From Treponema medium (GTDB lineage: Bacteria > Spirochaetota > Spirochaetia > Treponematales > Treponemataceae): 64,000 nucleotides of DNA. Positions 42,742 to 50,804 of this stretch are shown here, piece by piece (the first letter of the stretch is position 1; every line of letters starts with the position of its first letter). The translations under genes and the position numbers were made by a program. Location of the stretch: NCBI RefSeq assembly GCF_017161265.1, contig NZ_CP031393.1:62001-126000 (forward strand), written 5' to 3'. The notes under the pieces were generated by a model. That model was given only the letters and a program-made list of their open reading frames with translations, ran no database searches and was not told the origin of the DNA.

Positions 42742-42786
42742 GACTGTACCCTCAGCGATTTTTGCTATCGGTATACTCATTTTCTT
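42742..42786 (-). pseudogene. Remnant of an Rpn C-terminus
   Basis: About 43 bases match 41830-41872 with two or three differences and decode as KKMSIPIAKIAEGT, the Rpn C-terminal helix. The match ends at the stop codon of the next minus-strand gene, marking a recombination junction. Confidence 0.65.
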
Positions 42787-43021
42787 ATTTCGTAACCGCA
42801 AATTCTATAGCTTCTTGTTTATAATCAATATCCGGCGGTAGGCAACCTGCATACTGTATCAGGGCATCATAAGCTCTATTTTTTTCTTGCTGAGGTATTG
42901 TTACAATATGTTGTCTATTCGTTTTTTTCATTTTTACAAATAAATATTCAATATAATGCTGCACTTCCTGCTGCAGCTCCTTTGAAAGCATATTGTATTG
43001 CCGCATCATTATATCGTTCAT
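42785..43021 (-). CDS. Orphan antitoxin-like small protein
   Basis: 78 residues. MNDIMMRQYNMLSKELQQEVQHYIEYLFVK followed by YDALIQYAGCLPPDIDYKQEAIEF resembles small DUF2281/antitoxin-type proteins found before PIN-type toxins. No toxin follows; instead the stop codon abuts an Rpn remnant, so the C-terminus and the partner gene may have been lost. AAGGAG 6 bases upstream sets ATG 43021. Confidence 0.6.
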   Translation of the reverse strand: MNDIMMRQYNMLSKELQQEVQHYIEYLFVKMKKTNRQHIVTIPQQEKNRAYDALIQYAGCLPPDIDYKQEAIEFAVTK

Positions 43022-43135
43022 AGAACGCTCCTTATCTCCCCATCCCATAGCAGTATAGCACACTTTACCATTTCATTAAACGCTGCGAGCTTGGTAGTGT
43101 TTGCAGCTACTGTGATGACCAGCGGCTGTTATCGT

Positions 43136-43654
43136 TTACCGAAAATGCAGCATCACCATTTCTCCCTGCTGCAAGACGAACTGTTTGCCGGTACACATAA
43201 ACCTTAGTTCATTACTATCCTTATTTTCAACAACGACCGTTAGTTTCTTATGCACCGGTATCGGCGTAGAAAATGATTCACCTTTTTGCAATCTAATCGA
43301 AGAAACAGGCTCCATATCATTTTTTTGCTGATTCACCGTTTCCGCACTGTCCCTCCGCGGTTGTAACTGAATGTTTGAAAGATAATCGTATTCGGACGGA
43401 GATTCTCTTTGAGTATGCTTCTCTGTTTCATCAAAAGTCAAATCCTTATTCAGCATTCTTGCATTTCTTGCAAAGGCTTCGGTTTTATCACTAGCATCTA
43501 CTTGTATTTCTCCAGCCGTTGAAACCGTTAAATCGGCAACACCTGCCAATACGGTAATAGGAAAGTAAAGCGCTCCGGTAGCCGGGGTACTTGCGCATGA
43601 CATCACACTGATGCACAATATGCAAAAATATAAATAATATCGTAGATGTTTCAT
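43136..43654 (-). CDS. Small lipoprotein
   Basis: 172 residues. Lipobox VMSC|A with cysteine C20. Beta-rich, with an Arg/Gln-rich middle and a C-terminal domain (VHKKLTVVVENKDSNELRF) that looks Ig-like. No family recognised. It lies 56 bases after the beta-barrel gene in the same direction, so the two may work together at the outer membrane. Confidence 0.7.
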   Translation of the reverse strand: MKHLRYYLYFCILCISVMSCASTPATGALYFPITVLAGVADLTVSTAGEIQVDASDKTEAFARNARMLNKDLTFDETEKHTQRESPSEYDYLSNIQLQPRRDSAETVNQQKNDMEPVSSIRLQKGESFSTPIPVHKKLTVVVENKDSNELRFMCTGKQFVLQQGEMVMLHFR

Positions 43655-43710
43655 ATCTCAAACCTCCGTTTCTTGATGTTTCCCGATAGTAGTGGGAAAT
43701 GAACCGTTCC

Positions 43711-44973
43711 TTATAAGCGGAACGAAGGCCCAATGCTGATATTGAGCATATCGATAAATAAATAGCTTGTTTTTCTTTTTCCGTCAGCCCCCCTGTATGA
43801 ACCGAAAGGAATAAATATAAACGAGTTAAGCGCCGAAACATATAACCCGTATTTTTTTGAAAAATATGTTGTGAATGCAATTTCCGTGCTGACAGTAGGC
43901 ATGAGTGTGACCGGCCTGAAAAAATGAGCAGGAGAAAGCGCAAACCCCAGCCCGATACCCGCAGAGATTTCGAAATTGCTGCCTCTACCGTGAGTATACC
44001 CGAACATAAAATGAAATAGAGTAAGCGGCAAAGATACCAATTTCGGTGTCGGTTCATCAGGGTCTTTGGGATAGGTTGTAAACCACACCGCCGTATTATT
44101 ATGGATAAAAAAACTGAAACCGGATTTTTCTTTTGTAAAAATCATATCAAGATTAAGTGATGGTCCCATAATGATATACAAATCAGGCCGTATCCCTAAA
44201 AATACCGTTGACAAGGCAAATGACGGTGCAAATACATACTGTTCAAAAACCCGCTTCCGCTGTTTTTTAGATTTTACCGTAGGCTGAGCTGTAACCGATT
44301 TTTCTTTCGGATAGATACGGAAGGAAGCTCCCAAGGCGGCATCTACCGTGCTCATCGCTCGCATTTTTCCATCGTCCGCTAAAGCCGCAGGTAAAAAAAC
44401 AAATTTATTATTTAATGTGAAATACAGTCCGTATTTTTCGGTAAAAAATTTTGAAATACTCAATTGAGTTACGAGTTCAGGTAAGATAAACATCACGCCC
44501 AAGCCGCCTGCTGCCGTAATTTCCAAATCGGTTTTTACTCCGTGAGTATATCCGAACAATACCCCGCCATGCCACACCGGAGTATAACCCGCTTGTGCAG
44601 AATCCTTGTTTGTTGCGGTGTAGGCAAGCGGAAAAAATACTTCATTTAAGAGTAAAAACGAAAAACCGGATCTAAGGGAAAATTGCATATCGAATTTAAT
44701 TGAAGGGCCTAAGACGAACGGAAGTTCCAATGTATTTTTTGATGTAGAAAGCTCAAAACCGATACCCATGCCGGCAGCCGGCGCAAAAAGATATTCGTCA
44801 AATCCGGCGTGTTTCTTCTGCAATGGCGCAGTATTGTTCGGCTGCCCGCTGCTCGTATCATGTTCTCGGTGTTCGGCTTCCGCTGTATCATTGGACTGCA
44901 GTGCCGTTTCTTGTGAAAAGCAGGGAATCGCAGAGAAAAAACAAAGAAGTAATACAAAATAAAATTTGTGCAT
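43711..44973 (-). CDS. Outer-membrane beta-barrel protein with internal duplication
   Basis: 420 residues. Signal peptide (MHKFYFVLLLCFFSAIPCFS). Two homologous halves: about 58-205 and about 240-420, each with an EYLFAP/EQYVFAP start, GPSIKFDM/GPSLNLDM, FGYTHG, a Gly-rich strand, FTEKYGLYF/FSKKYGLYV and FVFLPA/FIFIPF. Alternating hydrophobic strands and a C-terminal IGPSFRL suggest beta-barrel folding, in the style of the treponemal DUF2715/OmpW-like proteins. Each half could be an eight-stranded barrel, or the pair one larger barrel. Confidence 0.75.
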   Translation of the reverse strand: MHKFYFVLLLCFFSAIPCFSQETALQSNDTAEAEHREHDTSSGQPNNTAPLQKKHAGFDEYLFAPAAGMGIGFELSTSKNTLELPFVLGPSIKFDMQFSLRSGFSFLLLNEVFFPLAYTATNKDSAQAGYTPVWHGGVLFGYTHGVKTDLEITAAGGLGVMFILPELVTQLSISKFFTEKYGLYFTLNNKFVFLPAALADDGKMRAMSTVDAALGASFRIYPKEKSVTAQPTVKSKKQRKRVFEQYVFAPSFALSTVFLGIRPDLYIIMGPSLNLDMIFTKEKSGFSFFIHNNTAVWFTTYPKDPDEPTPKLVSLPLTLFHFMFGYTHGRGSNFEISAGIGLGFALSPAHFFRPVTLMPTVSTEIAFTTYFSKKYGLYVSALNSFIFIPFGSYRGADGKRKTSYLFIDMLNISIGPSFRL

Positions 44974-45220
44974 TTATTCATCCCTCCGTTCTCATGTATC
45001 CCTTAATTTAAATGCCCCGACTAGGCGAGCCGATGCGCTTATTATACTATCCTACCGGGCAAAAGTAAAGCAAACCGCTAATTGCGTTTAAGAGATGCTC
45101 AATCCGATTTTTTTGTGTATAATACATTATTGAGCTTTCATCGCTGATAGAAACCAGATCATAGGCATCTCTAAAAAGTCGGTTAGATTTTTAGAAGCTT
45201 CACATATTTAAGAGGTTGTT

Positions 45221-47980
45221 ATGCGCATCATATCCGGCTGTTCCACTATAGAAGACTGTATCCGCCGCTACGGTACGGACGCCCGCACCTGTTTTGTGTT
45301 TCCGTCACGGATTGCGGCTCGGCTTTGGATGCACCGTGCGCTTGCGTTGACCGGCCTTGCAGCGGTTCCTGCCGAACTGTTTATCGCATGGGATACCTTT
45401 AAGGCGGAGTGCTGTATCGCTCAAGCGGAAAATAAAAACCCGGCATCTCAGATTATCCGCTTGCTCTTTGCGCATCATATTGCAGCCGACAATGCTGCGG
45501 CGGCAAAACCCTTTCTACAGACCATCATCCCGGCGGACTACGCAGCCGACGGCGCTATATTTGCGCAATGGATTGCCGGTATTTTGCCGCAGTTGGATCA
45601 CTGGGAAAAACGCGCGACGCAGCATAAAGCCGGTAAAGACGCCGAGTTCTCCGATTTACGGATTTTGAAAAAAGCGTATACGGAATTTTTGGATGCGCAC
45701 CGGCTCTTTGAACCTTCGTGGGCAGGGGCGGAATTTATCCCGCATGCACAACAGTACATTTTACTCTATCCCGAATTAATGGAAGATTTTGACGAGTACC
45801 GAGGCCTGTTAGAAGAACGGCCGGAACTGTCGATGCTCCCCGCCCCTGCCTTTAAAGCGGAAACAACGCCGCTTATCCAATTCGGCACCATGCGGGAAGA
45901 GATTCGCGCTACGGCGCTTGCAGTTGAGCGGCTCTTGGCAACCGGAGTTCCCGCCGATGACATTGCGCTCAGCATTGCCGGTATTGAAGATACCGTACCG
46001 TATCTCAAGCGGGAGTTTGCATTGCTGAATATCCCTGCGGAATTTCGGCTCGGATTTAAACTCGGTGAACAGCAGGCGGGGCAGCTCTTTCCATTGCTTG
46101 AACAGTGCGTGCAGGAACATTATTCATTTGAAAGCCTTAAACCGCTGCTGCTCAATCCTCATATTCCGTGGAAGCATCCCGCGCAGATACAAGCACTCAT
46201 CAATTTCGGCATAAAAAACAACTGTCTTGTTTCGTGGAAGGATGAAGGTCACTATAAAAACGTCTGGAAGGAGGCGTTTAAACTCCCTATTCCGTATAAT
46301 CCTCATAGCAGTGCTGAGGAAGAGCAAGCCGAAAAAGAGCAGGCAAAAGAGTGGCTCATCCCCTTTATGAAGGCTGCGGAGCGGTTCGTGCAGGCTCAAA
46401 CTTTTACCGAAATGAGGCGGCAGTACATTCTCTTTAGAGCGCAGTATCTGAATCCCGACGGCTTCTCAGCCGAAGACAATGCCGTCATCGGCCGCTGTAT
46501 CACACTGATGCAGGAATTGGTACAGCTTGAACAGGATTTTGCCGACTGTCTGCCTGCACAACCCTATCGCTTTTTTACCGCTCAACTTTCCCGCGAAATC
46601 TATGTACCGCAAAATACCGGAAGAGCAGTCAGTATCTTTCCGTTTAGAGTTGCGGCTGCAACGCCCTTTGCTCATCACTTTGTCCTCAACTGCAATCAAA
46701 AAGCAAGCAGGGTGATTTATCAAAAACTTCCCTTCTTACGGAAAGACAAACGGGAAGAACTCGGCGTTGTCGAAAAAGATGCAACGCAGGCCTTTTTTGC
46801 GGTGTATGCAATATATGGCACGGTGCGCTTTTCCGTTTCCGAACAGACTTTTTCGGGCTTTACCGTCAGCAATGGCATTTTTACCGCCTTTGCCCCCCGT
46901 CCCGACTTGAATGACAGCGACTCTCTTTTGCAGGAATATCGCTTCTTTAAACGGGAAGAACCTGCGCCGGAAGCGCTGTATTCCGTACAAAAAGCGGGAT
47001 TTGAACAATTCGCCGGTATTAAACAAGAGCGAGGCTTTTCCTTTTTAACCGAACCTTTTAACGGCAGCCTACCGGTACTTTCGGAAAAGCTCAAAGACGG
47101 ACATTATACGGACGGGGCGTTCCGCATCAGTCAAAGCGGCTTACATCTTTTTTCCGGCTGTCCGGCTCAATGGTTTTTGTCGTCGGCACTCTCCATCGAC
47201 GAAGAAGACACCGATGCGGAACTTTTCAATCCGCGCTATATCGGTATCATTTGCCACCGTATTTTGGAGCGGCTCTATCAGCGTATACGGGAAAACGATA
47301 GGGTGTTTATCTCTGCGCATCTCGCCGATTATAGGACGTGGGCTGAATCGATATTTAATGAGACCGTTCACAGCCAAACCGATTTCCGAGGGCCGCTCGC
47401 CGCGCCTTTTATCGAATCGATTAAAAAGCGCAGTTTAAAAAGCGTTGACTTTGTGCTTACGTTCGATGTGGAAAAACTGGACGGTTATACGCCGTATTTA
47501 ATGGAAGACGAGCTGCAGCATCGAAGCGGAGACATCCTCTATCACGGACTCGTAGACCGCATCGCCTATCAGGAAGCCGAAGGCCGCGCCGTTATCATTG
47601 ATTATAAAACCGGCAAGGTTCCGTCCGCGACAGACTATACCTCGGGAGCTATGCGAGATTTCCAAATGCCGATGTACATCTTCCTTGCAGAAAATAGACT
47701 GAAACAGGAAGTACTCCATGCTTTTTTTCTCGGTATTACAAAAGAAGAGAGAAAGTACATCGTCAACGATAAAGAGGTGATACCTCAGGACAGTTCCCGT
47801 TCTTCTAAAACAAGGGAAGAATTTGAACCGTCGATTCAGGCCTTTTTACAAATTGCTCAAGCGTACGCGCAGCAGGTCGGTATGGAAGACTTTAGAAAAC
47901 CGGCAGCCGTACAATGGCAAGATTGTATGGGCTGCCCCTTTCACACTATTTGCAGAACAACGTTTGCTGTTGAGGAATAA
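45221..47980 (+). CDS. AddB/RexB-like PD-(D/E)XK nuclease with Fe-S cysteines
   Basis: 919 residues. C-terminal nuclease: RISQSGLHLFSGCPAQWFL, GIICHRILERLY, GLVDRIAYQ, AVIIDYKTGK (the D-x-E-x-K core), QMPMYIF, and CMGCPFHTIC. The four cysteines (one in FSGC, then C-x2-C-x5-C) match the 4Fe-4S staple of AddB and Cas4. The N-terminal region resembles an inactive helicase (ETTPLIQFGTMREEIRATA is the family block) but the usual Walker A motif is missing at the start. It probably works with an AddA-type helicase in double-strand-break repair; addA is not in the window. Confidence 0.85.
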   Translation: MRIISGCSTIEDCIRRYGTDARTCFVFPSRIAARLWMHRALALTGLAAVPAELFIAWDTFKAECCIAQAENKNPASQIIRLLFAHHIAADNAAAAKPFLQTIIPADYAADGAIFAQWIAGILPQLDHWEKRATQHKAGKDAEFSDLRILKKAYTEFLDAHRLFEPSWAGAEFIPHAQQYILLYPELMEDFDEYRGLLEERPELSMLPAPAFKAETTPLIQFGTMREEIRATALAVERLLATGVPADDIALSIAGIEDTVPYLKREFALLNIPAEFRLGFKLGEQQAGQLFPLLEQCVQEHYSFESLKPLLLNPHIPWKHPAQIQALINFGIKNNCLVSWKDEGHYKNVWKEAFKLPIPYNPHSSAEEEQAEKEQAKEWLIPFMKAAERFVQAQTFTEMRRQYILFRAQYLNPDGFSAEDNAVIGRCITLMQELVQLEQDFADCLPAQPYRFFTAQLSREIYVPQNTGRAVSIFPFRVAAATPFAHHFVLNCNQKASRVIYQKLPFLRKDKREELGVVEKDATQAFFAVYAIYGTVRFSVSEQTFSGFTVSNGIFTAFAPRPDLNDSDSLLQEYRFFKREEPAPEALYSVQKAGFEQFAGIKQERGFSFLTEPFNGSLPVLSEKLKDGHYTDGAFRISQSGLHLFSGCPAQWFLSSALSIDEEDTDAELFNPRYIGIICHRILERLYQRIRENDRVFISAHLADYRTWAESIFNETVHSQTDFRGPLAAPFIESIKKRSLKSVDFVLTFDVEKLDGYTPYLMEDELQHRSGDILYHGLVDRIAYQEAEGRAVIIDYKTGKVPSATDYTSGAMRDFQMPMYIFLAENRLKQEVLHAFFLGITKEERKYIVNDKEVIPQDSSRSSKTREEFEPSIQAFLQIAQAYAQQVGMEDFRKPAAVQWQDCMGCPFHTICRTTFAVEE

Positions 47981-48034
47981 AAAAGCTTCCGGAAATATCT
48001 GAGAAACCTCAATGTATATTATTCGTGCGGAGGG

Positions 48035-48134
48035 TTTAATACCTCGACGCTTGCGTCGTAACAAAGGGTATTAAAGCCGAGTGCAACCACCTTATGAGAA
48101 CAACACCCCCCGACGCTTGTGTTGGGGGGTGTTG
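48035..48134 (+). repeat. Two tandem hairpins with GACGCTTG loops
   Basis: First: TTTAATACC/GGTATTAAA (48035-48043/48067-48075) enclosing CGACGC/GCGTCG. Second: perfect 11-bp CAACACCCCCC/GGGGGGTGTTG (48101-48111/48124-48134) with loop GACGCTTGTGTT. Both carry CGACGCTTG. No T-run follows, so they are not classic terminators. They lie between the nuclease gene and the convergent flavodoxin gene. Confidence 0.6.
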
Positions 48135-48199
48135 ATTCCGGAAGCTTGTAATAGACATCTCTATTCCGAAAGATGCGAAATAAATCTTACCAACAAAAG

Positions 48200-48694
48200 T
48201 TATTTTGCAAATACCGGCTGAACGGCTTTTACCCATTCGTCGATTTTTTCGTTCACTTTAGCATCGCCCTTGTCCAAGCACAGACCGAGCATTCTGCCGC
48301 CTCTTTCCATACGGGAGAATTGGAATTCATATCCGCAGGGACATACATCACCGACAAAGCGGGCGCCGCTGAAGCGAAGCTTATCATAGAAGTCCGCAGC
48401 TCCGGAGCAAAAGCTGTCGGGATGGCGTTCTTGGCTTCCAACGCCGACAATCGCGACATTCTTCCCGGAAAAATCAACTGTGTGCAGCAGTTTTACTTTA
48501 CCGCCCCAATCTTCCATTAAGGCGCCGAAAAAATAGCTGGAGGACATCAGTATGACATTCTGATAGTCCGCTATCGCATCAACTTTCGTATCTTTCATAT
48601 TATGCAAATCGGCTCCCAGCTTTTCCGCAATCTGCTTTGCAAAAGTTTCGGTTACGCCGCCTTTACTTGCATAAAAAATTCCTGTTTTGCTCAT
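48200..48694 (-). CDS. Flavodoxin
   Basis: 164 residues. The start TGIFYASKGGVTETFAKQIAEKL is a flavodoxin phosphate-binding loop (here SKGGVTE rather than STGNTE), with MSSSYFFGALMEDW for the isoalloxazine loop and VAIVGVGSQ. Short-chain flavodoxin acting as low-potential electron carrier, often replacing ferredoxin under iron limitation. It contains four cysteines in the C-terminal half. Its promoter region carries the palindrome AAGAATAATTCTT (48776-48788). Confidence 0.9.
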   Translation of the reverse strand: MSKTGIFYASKGGVTETFAKQIAEKLGADLHNMKDTKVDAIADYQNVILMSSSYFFGALMEDWGGKVKLLHTVDFSGKNVAIVGVGSQERHPDSFCSGAADFYDKLRFSGARFVGDVCPCGYEFQFSRMERGGRMLGLCLDKGDAKVNEKIDEWVKAVQPVFAK

Positions 48695-48749
48695 ATAACG
48701 CTCCTATTGATGATGGATTTATCATTACTGACACATCAACTGTAACTAT

Positions 48750-48788
48750 AATATAATCATTCTTATAGAAAAAGCAAGAATAATTCTT
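48750..48788 (-). promoter_or_regulatory. Flavodoxin promoter with adjacent palindrome
   Basis: On the minus strand TTGCTT, 16-base spacer, TATATT, 56 bases before the start codon. AAGAATAATTCTT overlaps the upstream edge of the -35 box, and the spacer holds ATAAGAATGATTAT, which is weakly Fur-box-like. Iron-dependent control is plausible but unproven. Confidence 0.45.
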
Positions 48789-48791
48789 ATT

Positions 48792-49616
48792 TTATAAAGC
48801 ATAAAGTTGCCGGACGATAAAGAGGGCTAAACGACGAGGCAGTAAACGGTACAGACTTATCAACAGAGCATAGGGAGCATTATAGGGATACAAGAAGCCA
48901 ATCCGCTTTTTATCCGCTAACGATGCGATAAAAGAACCGAGTTTATCCGCCGGTATGCCGCACCGTTCATCACGTTCCATCTTTGCGATACTCTTTGTGA
49001 TCCTTCCGGAATACACATCGTTACCGGTATTCGACTTATTACGGACATCCGTAAACGGAGTTGCGACATCTCCCGGCATAATAAGCGCACACTGTATACC
49101 AAACGGAAAAACTTCGGCGGCAAATGCCTCCAATAATTTTCCAAGCGCTGCTTTGGATGCGGAATAAAAGGCCTGAAAGGGAATGGCAATTTCTCCCGCA
49201 ACCGAACTCACCGCAAGAATCTTTCCAAAGCCTTGCTTCCTCATGTATGAAGCGGCTGTCTTCATCGTTAAAAAAGCGCCGAAAAAATTTACATCCAGCT
49301 GTTTTTTTGCATCCTCAAGCTTCGTAAACTCAACGGCTCCCGAAATACCGAACCCGGCAGCACAGACACAGACATCCAATCGAGCTTCCCGTTCCCATAC
49401 TTCGGCAAAAACCTTGATCAATGCATGTTCATCCGTCACATCCGCTGAAAAATGTCCTCCGCATTTGGGTATGTATCCATCGAGTACCCTCCGGCTAACA
49501 GTATACACGACATAACCTTTATCGCTCAAAGCTTTGACTGTTTCCAAACCGATTCCGCTTGTTCCGCCCGTTACCACTGCAATTTTTTTTATCTCTTTTT
49601 CATGTTCCATATTCAT
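48792..49616 (-). CDS. Short-chain dehydrogenase/reductase
   Basis: 274 residues. TGGTSGIG (NAD(P) loop), CAAGFGISG, SSVAG and the catalytic YSASKAAL define a classical SDR, followed by IMPGDVATPFTD. The C-terminus is hydrophobic with RLLPRRLALFIVRQLYAL, which resembles SDRs acting on lipid or sterol-like substrates at the membrane. Substrate unknown. ATG 49616 is preceded by GAGGT; ATG 49610 and an upstream ATG 49628 are alternatives. Confidence 0.88.
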   Translation of the reverse strand: MNMEHEKEIKKIAVVTGGTSGIGLETVKALSDKGYVVYTVSRRVLDGYIPKCGGHFSADVTDEHALIKVFAEVWEREARLDVCVCAAGFGISGAVEFTKLEDAKKQLDVNFFGAFLTMKTAASYMRKQGFGKILAVSSVAGEIAIPFQAFYSASKAALGKLLEAFAAEVFPFGIQCALIMPGDVATPFTDVRNKSNTGNDVYSGRITKSIAKMERDERCGIPADKLGSFIASLADKKRIGFLYPYNAPYALLISLYRLLPRRLALFIVRQLYAL

Positions 49617-49696
49617 AACACCTCGCATTATCGGATTTTCTGTGAAATAATACACAAAAAATCTGCATAGAGAAACAGCTTTTGTTATAAAAAGGC

Positions 49697-49724
49697 TTGA
49701 CAAAAAAGATGAGGATGATAGTAT
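49697..49724 (+). promoter_or_regulatory. Possible promoter upstream of the tandem array
   Basis: TTGACA, 16-base spacer, TAGTAT. If used for the OmpA-like lipoprotein at 50248 it would give a leader of about 500 bases containing the whole tandem-repeat array. Confidence 0.4.
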
Positions 49725-49939
49725 GACAGATACGGTGTAGGAGCGCCTGTCATATATAGAGCTTAATAGCGGATAACAGAATACTTCGCTATAACAACAT
49801 ATCTTTTGGCAAGAGTATCGGTCGATATTCTTTGAATCTCAATAACAAACGTCAATTTAAAATAGAAATAGCATTAGTACATTTAAGAAGAACCTATAAA
49901 ACTATAGGAGGCTTTCAAAACTGCAAGCCTATCGGCTTG

Positions 49940-50203
49940 TTCTGTAAGGAAATTTAATATATTCGTTAACACGGATTGCGAATCCGAGTTGCATTGAATC
50001 CGAGTTGCATTGCAACTCGTGTTCTGTAAGGAAATTTAATATATTCGTTAACACGGATTGCGAATCCGAGTTGCATTGCAACTCGGTTCTGTAAGGAAAT
50101 GATTTATCATATCCGCTAACGCGGATTGCGAATCCGGGTTGCATTGCAACTCGGTTCTGTAAGGAAATGATTTATCATATCCGCTAACGCGGATTGCGAA
50201 TCA
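49940..50203 (+). repeat. Tandem repeat array, about 65-68 bp units, four copies
   Basis: Units start with TTCTGTAAGGAAAT at 49940, 50022, 50087 and 50155. Each contains the palindromes GGATTGCGAATCC and GAGTTGCATTGCAACTC. Units 1 and 2 share one middle (TTTAATATATTCGTTAACA), units 3 and 4 another (GATTTATCATATCCGCTAACG). Unit 1 has an extra 16-17 bases from an internal duplication. It occupies most of the 544-base gap 49704-50247 upstream of the OmpA-like lipoprotein; copy number probably varies between strains. Confidence 0.9.
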
Positions 50204-50247
50204 GTTTTTAGAGACTCTTTATACAAGAATTTTGAGGAGGTCAAAAT

Positions 50248-50760
50248 TTGAGCAAGCTAAAAGGTATTCTTCTGTTGCTGATCGCGGCAATTGTGATGGG
50301 ATGCGCCACACAGCCTCAGCAGCCGAAGGAAGAAAAACCCGTTGTAAAGCAGCAGCCGGTTGAAACCGCTCCTGCGGAAGAAAAACCTGCCGAACCGGAA
50401 AAAGCACCGGAACCGCAGCAACAAAATGCCGGTACCGAAACGACGGTTTATTTTGCTCCGAAAACGTACAAGATTGATACGTTCACCGCACATAAACTGG
50501 ACAGTATTGCCGAGCTGTTAAAAGCGAAGGATGTAACACAGATAAAAATTGTCGGACATTGTGCAAAATTAGACAGCACAAAAGAAGAAGAAAAACTGTC
50601 GTTACAACGAGCGCTTGCTGTCGCACGGTATTTTGAATCAACCGGCGCCTTTACAGCAGGTAATATGACCATATCGGCGGAAGGGGCTGAGCACCCCGAA
50701 GGATCTCACGCGGAAATTTCCGAACGGAAACACAACCGCAGAGTCGAAATTTATTATTAA
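50248..50760 (+). CDS. OmpA-family lipoprotein
   Basis: 170 residues. TTG start with GAGGAGG 7 bases upstream. Lipobox cysteine C19 (IVMGC|A), a Pro/Glu/Lys/Gln-rich linker (about 22-62), then an OmpA-like peptidoglycan-binding domain (about 66-170): VYFAPKTYKIDTFTAHKLDSIAELLK, VGHCAKLDS, LSLQRALAVARYF and SERKHNRRVEIYY. The usual NxG of VxGHTD is changed (GHCAKLD). It likely tethers the outer membrane to peptidoglycan. It is followed by the Ig-like exported protein. Confidence 0.9.
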   Translation: MSKLKGILLLLIAAIVMGCATQPQQPKEEKPVVKQQPVETAPAEEKPAEPEKAPEPQQQNAGTETTVYFAPKTYKIDTFTAHKLDSIAELLKAKDVTQIKIVGHCAKLDSTKEEEKLSLQRALAVARYFESTGAFTAGNMTISAEGAEHPEGSHAEISERKHNRRVEIYY

Positions 50761-50804
50761 AAAAGATGCGGAGTCATCTTTTATAGTATTTGGAGGTAAG
50801 ATTT

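Noticed and set aside
45221-47980. Cas4 identity for the Fe-S nuclease
   Set aside because: The cysteine pattern is shared, but 919 residues and a helicase-like N-terminal region fit AddB/RexB, and no CRISPR locus is present.
49929-50144. Minus-strand ORF with repeated residues over the tandem array as a repeat protein
   Set aside because: The frame is open only because the DNA unit repeats; start and stop do not make sense and no ribosome-binding site is present.
49940-50203. CRISPR array
   Set aside because: The whole unit is repeated, including what would be spacers; there are no unique spacers and no cas genes nearby.
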